Below, piece after piece: positions 30,395 through 37,773 of a DNA stretch of 54,910 bases. Below the pieces are notes generated by a model that did not search any database, had not been told where the DNA came from, and was given only the letters and a program-made list of their open reading frames with translations. Made by a program: the position numbers and the translations under genes. Position 1 is the first letter of the stretch. Every line of letters begins with the position of its first letter. Source of the DNA: CAZGHS01 sp964525495 (GTDB lineage: Bacteria > Patescibacteriota > Microgenomatia > JALYQM01); contig CAZGHS010000009.1 in NCBI GenBank assembly GCA_964525495.1, forward strand, positions 1-54,910, given 5' to 3'.

Positions 30395-30544
30395 ATGCAG
30401 ACAGAACAACAGAATGCAGGAAGAGCTACATTTGAAACTGTTAGAAACGCTAATAAGGCTATTAGAGAGGCTCATGTCCAGAAACTTCGTATAGTTACTT
30501 TAACGCAATCTCAAAAAAGCCAGGATAAAAGGAAGGTTGGTTAA
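30395..30544 (+). CDS. 49-aa helical basic peptide between dnaK and dnaJ
   Basis: An ORF of 49 codons starting 13 bases after dnaK behind an AAGGAGA ribosome-binding site. Its TAA shares its last base with the dnaJ ATG (TAATG), so the two are translationally coupled. The sequence is polar and helix-prone (Phe-Glu-Thr-Val-Arg-Asn-Ala-Asn-Lys-Ala-Ile-Arg-Glu-Ala) with a Lys/Gln/Ser-rich tail. No family recognised. Being locked into the heat-shock operon suggests a role in, or co-regulation with, the DnaK cycle; that is inference. Confidence 0.65.
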   Translation: MQTEQQNAGRATFETVRNANKAIREAHVQKLRIVTLTQSQKSQDKRKVG

Positions 30545-31392
30545 TGGCTGATTACTACGGATCCCTTGGGGTATCCAAGAATGCTACTGCAGAAGAGATA
30601 AAAAAAGCGTATCGGCAGATGGCGCGTAAGTTCCATCCCGATGTAAATAAAGACGATGGCGCTGAGAAGAAGCTGAAAGAGCTTAACCAAGCATATGAGG
30701 TGCTTTCTGACCCACAGAAGCGACAAACATATGATCAGTTAGGCTCTTCCGCTTTTGAAGGGAATGCTGCTGGCGGTAATCCATATGGAGCCGGAGGCGG
30801 TCCTTTTGGTGGATTCGGGAATGGCGGTTATCAGTATTCTTATCAAACAGGAGGTGGCGGCGTAGATCCGTTTGATATTTTAGAACAATTTTTCGGAGGC
30901 GCATCACCGTTTGGTGGAGGACGTCGATCTCCTCGGGCACCTACGTATCAGATTCAAATATCTTTTGATGATGCAGTGCATGGTGTAGAGAAAGAAGTGG
31001 AAATTGAGAATAAGAAGCGCAAAATTAAGATTCCAGCTGGTGTGGATGATGGAATGCGGATCAAGTTTGATGATTTTAATTTGATTATCGGGGTTGCACC
31101 TTCGAATATTTTTCAGCGCGATGGACAGGATGTTGTTGTAGAGAAAGAGATTTCGTTTATGCTTGCTGCAATGGGTGGAAGTATTAAAGTTCCTACGATT
31201 AATGGTGATGTGGAACTGAAAGTGCAGCCTGGTACTCAACCTGAAACGGTAATCCGATTGAAAGAGCGAGGTATTCCTTCTCCTCGTGGTGGTCATCGTG
31301 GTGATGAGTATGTTAAATTTAAGGTGAAAGTGCCTACAAAACTTTCTGGTAAAGCAAAGAAATTAATGGAAGAGCTGCAGAAGGAGATCTAA
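30544..31392 (+). CDS. dnaJ: DnaJ/CbpA-type Hsp40 co-chaperone without zinc finger
   Basis: A 282-aa type II J-protein that stimulates DnaK ATPase. The J domain carries HPD at 31-33 and the usual Tyr-Tyr-Gly-Ser-Leu-Gly-Val start. A Gly/Phe-rich region spans about 75-125, including Asp-Pro-Phe-Asp-Ile-Leu-Glu-Gln-Phe-Phe-Gly. The CxxCxGxG zinc repeats are absent and the chain passes directly to the C-terminal substrate domains. As the only J-protein gene in the dnaK operon it probably serves as the main DnaJ. Translation is coupled to the 49-aa ORF. Confidence 0.92.
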   Translation: MADYYGSLGVSKNATAEEIKKAYRQMARKFHPDVNKDDGAEKKLKELNQAYEVLSDPQKRQTYDQLGSSAFEGNAAGGNPYGAGGGPFGGFGNGGYQYSYQTGGGGVDPFDILEQFFGGASPFGGGRRSPRAPTYQIQISFDDAVHGVEKEVEIENKKRKIKIPAGVDDGMRIKFDDFNLIIGVAPSNIFQRDGQDVVVEKEISFMLAAMGGSIKVPTINGDVELKVQPGTQPETVIRLKERGIPSPRGGHRGDEYVKFKVKVPTKLSGKAKKLMEELQKEI

Positions 31393-31614
31393 ATGACACA
31401 AGAGAAGAGTGTGAAACATGGCTTGATTGATGCCATACAAGAGCGAGTAAAGCAAATAGAGGTGGTAGATGAACCGGTAATTCAACTTGGGGAAGACGTT
31501 CAACGAAGTGACGATCATGGTGAAACTGCGAGAAGGTTAAAGCGAGCGTCAGAACGTCGAGATTTGCGTCCTACAACTAGGCAGCAGAATCGACGAAGAC
31601 TATTGGGTCGTTAG
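31393..31614 (+). CDS. 73-aa charged hypothetical protein, last gene of heat-shock operon
   Basis: Starts immediately after the dnaJ stop, with AAGGAG inside the dnaJ end as ribosome-binding site. The first half is acidic/amphipathic and the second half strongly basic (many Arg, ending Arg-Arg-Arg-Leu-Leu-Gly-Arg), compatible with RNA or ribosome contact. No known domain. Its last 4 bases overlap the convergent 61-aa gene. Confidence 0.6.
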   Translation: MTQEKSVKHGLIDAIQERVKQIEVVDEPVIQLGEDVQRSDDHGETARRLKRASERRDLRPTTRQQNRRRLLGR

Positions 31615-31796
31615 TTTTTTGTTGGTCTAGTTTCTTTTCTCTTTTCGTCAATTATTCTTCTACCTTTTCCTGTTATTACAAAAGCAGTATCAGCTCGGCC
31701 TTCACTTTTTATTACATAGCCTTCAGCTACGGCTTCTGCAAGATTTCTTGCATGGCCGATGGTAGTTCTCTTTGGAACGGTTTCTTTATTTGTCAT
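31611..31796 (-). CDS. 61-aa basic hypothetical protein
   Basis: Starts inside the last bases of the upstream DegT-like gene (11-base overlap), implying coupled translation; GAGG lies 13 bases before the ATG. The sequence is basic with a small strand-rich centre (Tyr-Val-Ile-Lys-Ser-Glu-Gly, Ala-Phe-Val-Ile-Thr-Gly-Lys-Gly-Arg-Arg). No family recognised. Confidence 0.55.
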   Translation of the reverse strand: MTNKETVPKRTTIGHARNLAEAVAEGYVIKSEGRADTAFVITGKGRRIIDEKRKETRPTKN

Positions 31797-32859
31797 AACT
31801 TTTTATTAACCTCATTATACGCACAATATCTTTTTTGTGAATATGGAATCCTAGCGGCAGGAAAAGTACCGACTTATCTTCGCTCCAGGGGCAATCGGGG
31901 AATTTTGTCCAGATATTTAGGTTATGTTTGTTGAGGTACTCGATAAGCTTTTCTGGTCTGTTGTGTTTTAAACCTAGTGGATAGACGTGTAGTTTTCCGT
32001 AGTCTGACTCAGGGATGTTTATTTTGTAGAATTGTGAATCTGGTGTAAAGAGTTCCTTTAATAATTCTGTGTAGAGTTTCGCTTGTTCTGTTTTTAACTT
32101 TTCTATTTTCTCAAAGTTTATAAAGCTATGTATAAATGGAATCCATGGTAAACCTGGATATGATTTCCAGCTATCACCGATGATGTCGTCGTGAGCTTTG
32201 AGAAGTGTGTGGTGAGCAAAATTGCTGAGCTTGCCGCTGTTAAGTAGCTGGCTGAGAAGAAAGGTGAGTCTGAATAGGATGAAAAGCATAGTGGATGAGA
32301 TTTGGTAGGTCGAGAAGTCTTGGTTGGATTGTTTGTAGTTTAATCCTTTGTGTGTGCCGTAGATGAAGCTCCCGGGAAGTGGTGAGTCTTTGCGGAGGCT
32401 GTCCATAACAAAATGGTTGTCGTTTAATAGTTCGACTTCTTTGGGATTGGTCAGTCGGTGGACGCAGTCTTCAATAATGATGGTTTCGGGCGGTATGGAT
32501 TTTATCCAGTCAGTTTGTTTAAGAAGATTTGTAGTGATCCCGCAAGCGTGGAAGAGTATGACTATTCGGGGTTCGTGTTGATGAATGGCTTCAACTAGGA
32601 TTTGAGGTGTGGATTGGAAGTTCTTGTCCAGTTCGTATAACTGCCATTTATATCCGTGTTTGGCGACGTTTTCGAGTACATCCATGCAGTAGAAATTAGG
32701 AAATAGTATAGTTGATCCGAGTGGAATTTGTTTTTTGCGCAAGAGTTCCCAGAGTGCGTCTTCCCATGAATGGTAGTAATACCGCTTTACGTGTGTCGGG
32801 GTTAAGTGTCGTTTTAAGCCCAGAAACGGTAAAAGAAACGGTTGGTAATAATTGACCAT
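31786..32859 (-). CDS. DegT/DnrJ/EryC1-like PLP-dependent protein (unusual)
   Basis: A 357-aa protein with the layout of a fold-type I PLP enzyme of the DegT group: an early Leu-Trp-Glu-Leu-Leu helix, Leu-Gly-Ser-Thr-Ile-Leu-Phe-Pro-Asn-Phe-Tyr-Cys (the substrate-loop strand), Ile-Val-Ile-Leu-Phe-His-Ala-Cys-Gly, Ile-Ile-Ile-Glu-Asp-Cys-Val-His (the PLP-ring Asp), and Ser-Leu-Arg-Lys-Asp (candidate Schiff-base Lys). These enzymes aminate nucleotide sugars. Divergence is high, so the substrate, and even activity, is uncertain. It forms a unit with the 61-aa gene and is divergent from the Fe-S genes. Confidence 0.6.
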   Translation of the reverse strand: MVNYYQPFLLPFLGLKRHLTPTHVKRYYYHSWEDALWELLRKKQIPLGSTILFPNFYCMDVLENVAKHGYKWQLYELDKNFQSTPQILVEAIHQHEPRIVILFHACGITTNLLKQTDWIKSIPPETIIIEDCVHRLTNPKEVELLNDNHFVMDSLRKDSPLPGSFIYGTHKGLNYKQSNQDFSTYQISSTMLFILFRLTFLLSQLLNSGKLSNFAHHTLLKAHDDIIGDSWKSYPGLPWIPFIHSFINFEKIEKLKTEQAKLYTELLKELFTPDSQFYKINIPESDYGKLHVYPLGLKHNRPEKLIEYLNKHNLNIWTKFPDCPWSEDKSVLFLPLGFHIHKKDIVRIMRLIKSYDK

Positions 32860-32901
32860 AAGGGCTATTTTATCATGTTTTTGTGATATACTTGAGGTTA
32901 T

Positions 32902-33474
32902 ATGGTTACTAGTGTTTTACATAACGGTGAGAAAAAACAGTTTGTTTTTAGCTGGTTTGGCGAGGATTCGGTTGAAGAGGCGCACGAAATTATTCTGGAG
33001 GGCGATGGATCAGAAGCGGATGTGTATGGGCTTTTTTATGGTCATGATAGTCAGAAATATGTGAATAATGTACGAGTTGTGCATAAGGGTAAAGATACTC
33101 GAGCTAATGTTTTTGCGTGTGGTGTGGCTATCGATAAGTCGTTTATAGATTTTTCTGGCATGTTGCGAGTAGAACATGGAGCAAAGCGAACACGAACGTT
33201 TTTTCGGGCTAATTTGATGATTTTATCTCAGCAAGCTGCTGCGCATACATTTCCTGGCCTTGAGATAGAGGAGAATGATATTTTGCAGGGCGGTCATGCG
33301 GCAACTGTGGGTAAGGTGAATGAGGAACAGATGTTCTATCTAATGAGTCGTGGTTTGGATGAGACTACATCGAAGAGACTCGTGATACGAGGATTTTTTG
33401 AACCAGTACTGTCGCATATTGATGCGAGTGAGAGTGAGGTATTGAGGGGTAAGCTTGATTCGTATTTAGGCTAA
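32902..33474 (+). CDS. minimal SufB/SufD-like Fe-S scaffold protein
   Basis: A 190-aa protein covering only the C-terminal half of the SufB/D beta-helix family (usual length 400-480 aa). Diagnostic segments are Ala-Ala-Thr-Val-Gly-Lys-Val-Asn-Glu-Glu-Gln-Met-Phe-Tyr-Leu-Met-Ser-Arg-Gly-Leu, and Gly-Phe-Phe-Glu-Pro-Val-Leu near the end. The family forms the scaffold on which SufS-derived sulfur and iron build clusters with the ATPase SufC. No sufC or full-length sufB is in the window. TATACT at 32887-32892 is 9 bases before the ATG. It is upstream of sufS, sufU and a ferredoxin. Confidence 0.82.
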   Translation: MVTSVLHNGEKKQFVFSWFGEDSVEEAHEIILEGDGSEADVYGLFYGHDSQKYVNNVRVVHKGKDTRANVFACGVAIDKSFIDFSGMLRVEHGAKRTRTFFRANLMILSQQAAAHTFPGLEIEENDILQGGHAATVGKVNEEQMFYLMSRGLDETTSKRLVIRGFFEPVLSHIDASESEVLRGKLDSYLG

Positions 33475-33528
33475 TTTTCTGCCAATTTTGACATTGTTTT
33501 GCAGTATTAGTGGTGTTACTGTCTAAAT

Positions 33529-33864
33529 ATGTTAACGAAACAAGATTTACTGCTTATACGAGAAGTTATTACTGAAGTTGTAAATCCTCGATTTGATGCT
33601 TTGGAAAAACGAATTGAAAAAGTAGAAAAGCGATTGGGTTCCGTGGAAAAGCGGATGGATGTCCTTGAAAAGCGCATAGGTAGTTTAGAAAAAAGAATGG
33701 ATATTCTTGAGTTTAAGATGGATGAGATGCGTGGCGCTTTGAATGGAACCATTGCATATTTGGATAAGCAAAAAAACGTTATTAATAAACGCTTTGAGCG
33801 TCTTGAAATTAGAATGGGTATGTATAATTCACAAGATCCACTGATATTGCGAGATAAGGTATAA
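33529..33864 (+). CDS. 111-aa coiled-coil protein with heptad Leu-Glu-Lys-Arg repeats
   Basis: After a short start (Leu-Thr-Lys-Gln-Asp-Leu-Leu-Leu-Ile-Arg) residues of about 23-70 repeat a seven-residue unit of the type x-Leu-Glu-Lys-Arg-x-x at least six times, an obvious parallel coiled coil. A second helix follows. No catalytic motif. Similar proteins are often annotated only as hypothetical or phage-tail-fibre-like. It lies between the SufB/D-like gene and sufS and ends 8 bases before sufS, so it may belong to the Fe-S unit, although sufS also has its own -10 box within this gene's end. Confidence 0.7.
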   Translation: MLTKQDLLLIREVITEVVNPRFDALEKRIEKVEKRLGSVEKRMDVLEKRIGSLEKRMDILEFKMDEMRGALNGTIAYLDKQKNVINKRFERLEIRMGMYNSQDPLILRDKV

Positions 33865-33872
33865 TAATACTA

Positions 33873-35096
33873 ATGTTTGACTCTCAAGCCATAAAACAGC
33901 AATTCCCTATCATGAACCGTGAAATAAATGGAAAGCCTTTGGTTTTTCTTGATTCTGCTGCGAGTGCACAGAAGCCGCAGGGTGTCTTGGATGTGATGGA
34001 TGAGTTTGTAAAAAATCACTACGCGAATATTAATCGTGGTGTGTATACGTTGAGCGAAGAAGCTACAGAGCGAGTTGAACAAGTACGGGAAAAGGTTGCT
34101 AAGTTTATTGGAGCGGCTGCTGAGGAAATAGTGTTTACGCGGAATGCGACGGAGTCAATTAATTTGGTTGCGTATTCATGGGCGCGACTTAATTTGAAAA
34201 AGGGTGATGTGGTGGTGGTGACTGAAATGGAGCACCATGCGAATATTGTGCCCTGGCAATTGCTGCGAGATGAACTTGGTATTGAGATTAAATGGATTAC
34301 AGTGAGTGAAGAGGGATATTTGGAGTGGGGAAAATTTAAGTCTGAGAATACTGATGAGAATATTAAATTGGTGTGCGTAACACATGTTTCGAACGTAGTG
34401 GGAACTATTAATCAAGTCAAGGGAATTGGTGCGTGGGCGCATTCGATTGGCGCGAAGATTTTGGTGGATGGTGCACAAGGTGTGACGAATATTTCGGTTG
34501 ATGTGCGAGACATAGATTGTGATTGGTATGTGTTTTCCGGACATAAACTATATGGACCGACAGGAATAGGTGTTTTGTATGGGAAGAAAGAATTGCTTGA
34601 TGCAATGCCGCCGTTTATGGGTGGTGGGGATATGATTTTGGAAGTGCATAAAGAAAAGACGCAGTTTAAAGCTGCGCCGTATAAATTTGAAGCGGGAACA
34701 CCCGCGATTGTCGAGATTGTGGGACTGGGAGCAGCTATAGATTTTGTTTTGGAACTTGGAATTGAGAATATTCGAAAACATAATTTAGAGTTGCTTGAGT
34801 ATGCGATGCTGAGACTTGCAGAGATCGACGGTTTGCGCGTTTACGGACCTGAGAGTTTGGCTGATCGCGGTGGCGTAGTGTCTTTTGCTATGGAAGGCGC
34901 GCATCCACATGATATTGCGACTATTTTAAATGAAGACGGGATTGCTGTTCGTAGTGGGCATCACTGTGCACAACCGTTATGTGATCGATATGGTCAGCCT
35001 GCATTGGCACGCATAAGTTTTGGTGTGTATAACACAAAAGAAGATATAGATAGTTTGATAGAAAGTCTGAAAAAAGTAGTAGAAACTTTTAAATAA
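33873..35096 (+). CDS. sufS: SufS-type cysteine desulfurase
   Basis: A 407-aa PLP enzyme that removes sulfur from cysteine for Fe-S assembly. PLP-lysine is Lys225 in Ser-Gly-His-Lys-Leu-Tyr-Gly, the active cysteine is Cys365 in Arg-Ser-Gly-His-His-Cys (E. coli Cys364), and the Thr-Glu-Met-Glu-His-His-Ala-Asn strand is intact. A TATAAT box (33860-33865) 7 bases before the ATG and the lack of a ribosome-binding site suggest a leaderless transcript. The SufU partner lies about 1.1 kb downstream beyond an odd non-coding stretch. Confidence 0.95.
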   Translation: MFDSQAIKQQFPIMNREINGKPLVFLDSAASAQKPQGVLDVMDEFVKNHYANINRGVYTLSEEATERVEQVREKVAKFIGAAAEEIVFTRNATESINLVAYSWARLNLKKGDVVVVTEMEHHANIVPWQLLRDELGIEIKWITVSEEGYLEWGKFKSENTDENIKLVCVTHVSNVVGTINQVKGIGAWAHSIGAKILVDGAQGVTNISVDVRDIDCDWYVFSGHKLYGPTGIGVLYGKKELLDAMPPFMGGGDMILEVHKEKTQFKAAPYKFEAGTPAIVEIVGLGAAIDFVLELGIENIRKHNLELLEYAMLRLAEIDGLRVYGPESLADRGGVVSFAMEGAHPHDIATILNEDGIAVRSGHHCAQPLCDRYGQPALARISFGVYNTKEDIDSLIESLKKVVETFK

Positions 35097-35629
35097 TTTT
35101 TTGTTTTTGATTTGGGAAAAAGAATACACAAGACGGGGTATAGAGAATTTGATTTAGTCAAACAATTTTTAGTCAACCTAAAAATATATTTATCCTAAGA
35201 AATTTTTCTTTACGTTTACTTGATTTAGTAATAAGAGAGGGTGGCGCCCAGCAAACTATCTTGCGGCTGCAAGTCTAATTTACTGGGCGTCCCCGGCGCT
35301 GGCAGGAGCTATTTTTTATTCAGTTGTCATTCGCGCTCAATTGCGCTAGGGTTGGTTCATAGTGTCAAATCCTCTCTTGGGCGCTGTTTGTCGCGGATAT
35401 CAAGGTAGCTGCTGGTCGGTGGGGCGCAGGTGATCAAATTATAGCGCGCAATGCGCAGCGGGTTGGTACCAGGTCATCTGCATTCCTTTCTATTGCGCAG
35501 AATCGATTCTACGGCGCAGATTCGATTGGATTTTTTCAAAAGGAAAGATTACCCGCGGGTGCGGTCGGCGGCAATAGTATTAGTATTGCGTCGGCCAGGG
35601 TTGAACCCGCGGGTGTTTTTGTGTTCGCG

Positions 35630-35697
35630 AAAAAGAGACCAGAGCCTGCAGTGCTAAAGGCGCGGCTGCCTCTTAGCATTGATCAACTGCAGGCTCT
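35630..35697 (-). terminator. minus-strand hairpin with T-run inside the G+C-rich region
   Basis: AGAGCCTGCAGT and ACTGCAGGCTCT are perfect 12-bp arms (35641-35652, 35686-35697), with an inner GCTAA/TTAGC stem. Read on the minus strand the hairpin is followed within 4 bases by CTCTTTTT, as in a terminator. Confidence 0.5.
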
Positions 35698-35720
35698 CGG
35701 CGCGTGGCGCGCTGGCTGGC

Positions 35721-35816
35721 TTATCGGCCGGTGCCGCGGCGGGCGCTCTGGCTGGAGTTGGCGCTGCTCATATAGGTACCAAAACTGTTCGTGCGGATTC
35801 GTTTGTTCGGGGGCAT
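35721..35816 (-). CDS. candidate 31-aa basic peptide
   Basis: A minus-strand ORF of 31 codons (Met-Pro-Pro-Asn-Lys-Arg-Ile-Arg-Thr-Asn, ending Arg-Arg-Gly-Thr-Gly-Arg) with AAAGGA 8 bases before the ATG and the hairpin terminator 24 bases beyond the stop. Signals on both sides argue that it is real, but the length is short, an overlapping plus-strand frame also exists, and no promoter is clear. Confidence 0.35.
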   Translation of the reverse strand: MPPNKRIRTNSFGTYMSSANSSQSARRGTGR

Positions 35817-36190
35817 GGCGGTGTCCTTTCTGTTGTCCTGATTCTACAGTCACTAGAGGAAGGCTACTTCTGCCTTTCAGCACCGGGACTTGCACTCTTG
35901 CGAGTACAAATTGTAAGAATTTTGCACGAGTTCTAGACCTCGAGCTACTTCTTACCTGAAGGCATTATGCACATAACAATTGATTATTATGTAGATAATA
36001 CCCTCAAAGTAAGATTAGCTTTTGTTTATTACTAAATAAGTCCGTCTTGTGTTAAGGGTCAAACATCCCCGGAGGGACGATCTTCACTATGTTGTGCTCT
36101 CTATGAGCTCAATTGGTGTTGATAGGTGCTATTTTTAGCATATTCTATATAATTGTCAATAGGTATTGTTATAGGCTCTTTTAGTGCTGG

Positions 36191-36196
36191 TATAAT
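36191..36196 (+). promoter_or_regulatory. extended -10 box of sufU
   Basis: TATAAT preceded by TGG (extended -10) ends 6 bases before the sufU ATG, placing the expected transcription start at the start codon. No good -35. Confidence 0.5.
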
Positions 36197-36202
36197 AGAG
36201 GT

Positions 36203-36553
36203 ATGAATTTGTATCAGGAAGAGATCCTGGATCACTATAAACATCCACGAAATAAAGGCCGTCTGGCTCATTCTACGAGCTCGGGAGAGGCTTCTAACCC
36301 ACTTTGTGGAGATAGGCTTGGGCTGGATATAGTAGTGAAAAATGGCTTGGTTGAAGAGGTTGGTTTTTGGGGAGAGGGATGTGCTATTTCACAGGCCGCT
36401 ATGTCGATGGTGAGTGAACAGGTGATAGGGCAATCAGTCGAGGATTTAAAGAAGCTTTCTAAGGATGATGTTTTGGAGTTGCTTGGTGTAGATGTTGGAC
36501 CTTCACGGTTGAAGTGTGCTTTGTTGTGCTTGTCTGTAATCGAGAGAGTGTAA
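36203..36553 (+). CDS. sufU: SufU/IscU-type Fe-S scaffold or sulfur-transfer protein
   Basis: A 116-aa IscU-fold protein. The metal and sulfur ligands are in place: Cys35 and Asp37 (Asn-Pro-Leu-Cys-Gly-Asp), Cys60 (Gly-Glu-Gly-Cys-Ala-Ile-Ser) and Cys105 (Arg-Leu-Lys-Cys-Ala). In Gram-positive SUF systems SufU takes persulfide from SufS, which fits the linkage here. It is slightly shorter than typical SufU. The message is probably leaderless. Confidence 0.9.
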   Translation: MNLYQEEILDHYKHPRNKGRLAHSTSSGEASNPLCGDRLGLDIVVKNGLVEEVGFWGEGCAISQAAMSMVSEQVIGQSVEDLKKLSKDDVLELLGVDVGPSRLKCALLCLSVIERV

Positions 36554-36559
36554 GCACAT

Positions 36560-36587
36560 TGTTATAATTGCTGAATCTTGTTATAAA
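36560..36587 (+). promoter_or_regulatory. promoter of the ferredoxin gene
   Basis: TTGTTA (36560-36565), 16-base spacer, TATAAA (36582-36587), ending 9 bases before the ATG. This implies a leader of only a few bases. Confidence 0.5.
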
Positions 36588-36596
36588 CTTGAGTGT

Positions 36597-36860
36597 ATGG
36601 GTAAATTAATCAAAAAAGTAAAAATCGATCAGAGTATGTGTATCGGAGCTGGTACGTGTGTCGTATTGGATCCCAAGGGCTTCATGTTGGATGCTGAGAA
36701 TAAAGCATGGTACAAAGATCCTAATAAACCAGGCGTGACGTATATTGAATATGAATTTGGTGTTCCAATTGATGACTTTGATCTGGTACAAGCAGCCGAA
36801 GGTTGTCCTGTGATGTGTATATATCTCTATGACGAGAATGACGAGCAGATTTTCCCCTAA
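36597..36860 (+). CDS. single-cluster ferredoxin
   Basis: An 87-aa electron carrier of the monocluster 4Fe-4S/3Fe-4S type. Cysteines are at 15, 21, 70 and 74. The site usually held by the second cysteine is Ala18 (Cys-Ile-Gly-Ala-Gly-Thr-Cys), and the late motif is Glu-Gly-Cys-Pro-Val-Met-Cys. With Ala at position 18 the cluster may be 3Fe-4S, or Cys74 may replace the missing ligand. It may serve SUF assembly or thioredoxin-linked redox reactions; the partner is unknown. Confidence 0.85.
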   Translation: MGKLIKKVKIDQSMCIGAGTCVVLDPKGFMLDAENKAWYKDPNKPGVTYIEYEFGVPIDDFDLVQAAEGCPVMCIYLYDENDEQIFP

Positions 36861-36926
36861 TTGCACCACTTTATTTCGTGCTGTATTATTAATGTGATCA
36901 TATTTTTTTAAATTTTGGAGGATGTA

Positions 36927-37757
36927 ATGAGCGAGGAAATTGTAAAAGATTCTATTGAAGAAAAAGCAGAGATCGTTGAGAAGCCGGTAGAGCCAGTTGT
37001 GGCTAAACCTGCAAGGATGCATAAAGGTGGTTTTATGAACGGCGGTTTCGCTATGACCGTTTTGTTTTTGTTTGCTTTTTTCTTAGCGAGTTTTAGTCTT
37101 GGTATTATGACTGAACGAAATACTAAATTGGTATCGGCACTTGGAAGTGGTGGAAATTTAGCAGCTCAACCTGGCGCTGCGGGTGCCGCAGCAGGTACTG
37201 CACAACAAACAGGATTGCAGGATAATGCCAAAGTAACCCAGAAAATTGAAATTGATGAAGGGCGCGTGAAGGGTAATAAAAATGCAAAAGTTACTATTTA
37301 CGAGTATTCAGACTTTGAATGTCCATATTGTGGACAGTTTTATACTACAACGTATAAAGAATTGATGACTAAATATGTTGATACTGGAAAAGTTAAAATT
37401 GCATTTAAAGATTTTCCTTTAAGTTTTCACCCTCAGGCACAGAAAGCCGCTGAAGCATCTCGATGTGCTTTAGAACAGGGCAAGTTTTGGGAAATGCATG
37501 ATAAATTATTTGAGAACCAGACGACTCTTAGTGTTGAAAACTTTAAGAAATGGGCTGGTGAATTGAAACTAGATACAAATAAATTTAATCAGTGTTTGGA
37601 TTCAAGTAAGTATGCTGACGCAGTGAAAAAGGATCTTGCCGAGGGCTTGAAACTCGGAGTGCAAGGAACTCCATCGTTTGTGATTGGCGATACTGCATTA
37701 GTTGGAGCACAACCAATGGCTGCATTTGAAAAGATTATCGAAGAGAAACTGAAATAA
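36927..37757 (+). CDS. membrane-anchored DsbA-family thiol oxidoreductase
   Basis: A 276-aa protein. I used the ATG at 36927, 5 bases after GGAGG; an upstream in-frame start would sit on that site. An acidic cytoplasmic tail, a hydrophobic helix (about 42-62) and a Gly/Ala/Gln linker lead to a DsbA/thioredoxin_4 domain. That domain has the active site Cys-Pro-Tyr-Cys in Phe-Glu-Cys-Pro-Tyr-Cys-Gly-Gln, the cis-proline in Gly-Thr-Pro-Ser-Phe, and an extra cysteine pair in the helical insert. It would form or repair disulfides in exported proteins, for example the Cys-bearing surface proteins of this window. Confidence 0.92.
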   Translation: MSEEIVKDSIEEKAEIVEKPVEPVVAKPARMHKGGFMNGGFAMTVLFLFAFFLASFSLGIMTERNTKLVSALGSGGNLAAQPGAAGAAAGTAQQTGLQDNAKVTQKIEIDEGRVKGNKNAKVTIYEYSDFECPYCGQFYTTTYKELMTKYVDTGKVKIAFKDFPLSFHPQAQKAAEASRCALEQGKFWEMHDKLFENQTTLSVENFKKWAGELKLDTNKFNQCLDSSKYADAVKKDLAEGLKLGVQGTPSFVIGDTALVGAQPMAAFEKIIEEKLK

Positions 37758-37773
37758 TCTGGTTTTGGATCTT

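Larger units (their letters stand above)
35097..36202. other. 1.1-kb gene-poor region, G+C-rich and full of inverted repeats
   Basis: No convincing long gene. From about 35235 to 35900 the sequence is visibly richer in G+C than its surroundings. Structures seen: CGCCCAGCAAA (35245-35255) with TTTACTGGGCG (35279-35289) around a perfect CTTGC-GGCT-GCAAG hairpin; a palindrome AGAATCGATTCT (35499-35510) within a 14-base direct repeat (35495 and 35514, one mismatch); two copies of ACCCGCGGGT (35551 and 35605) bracketing a further stem; and 12-bp arms at 35641-35652 and 35686-35697. The flanks are AT-rich. It could be a structured RNA, a mobile-element remnant or a short acquired island. Confidence 0.6.

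Noticed and set aside
35711..35735. GGCTTATCGGCC resembling the 3' end of RNase P RNA
   Set aside because: None of the other conserved RNase P elements (for example the GGAAAGTCC block near the 5' end) are present at a sensible distance.
35679..35936. 85-codon plus-strand frame with a Gly/Ala-rich zipper-like segment
   Set aside because: It starts at TTG inside one arm of a perfect inverted repeat, has no ribosome-binding site and ends in an incoherent sequence. The minus strand has better signals.
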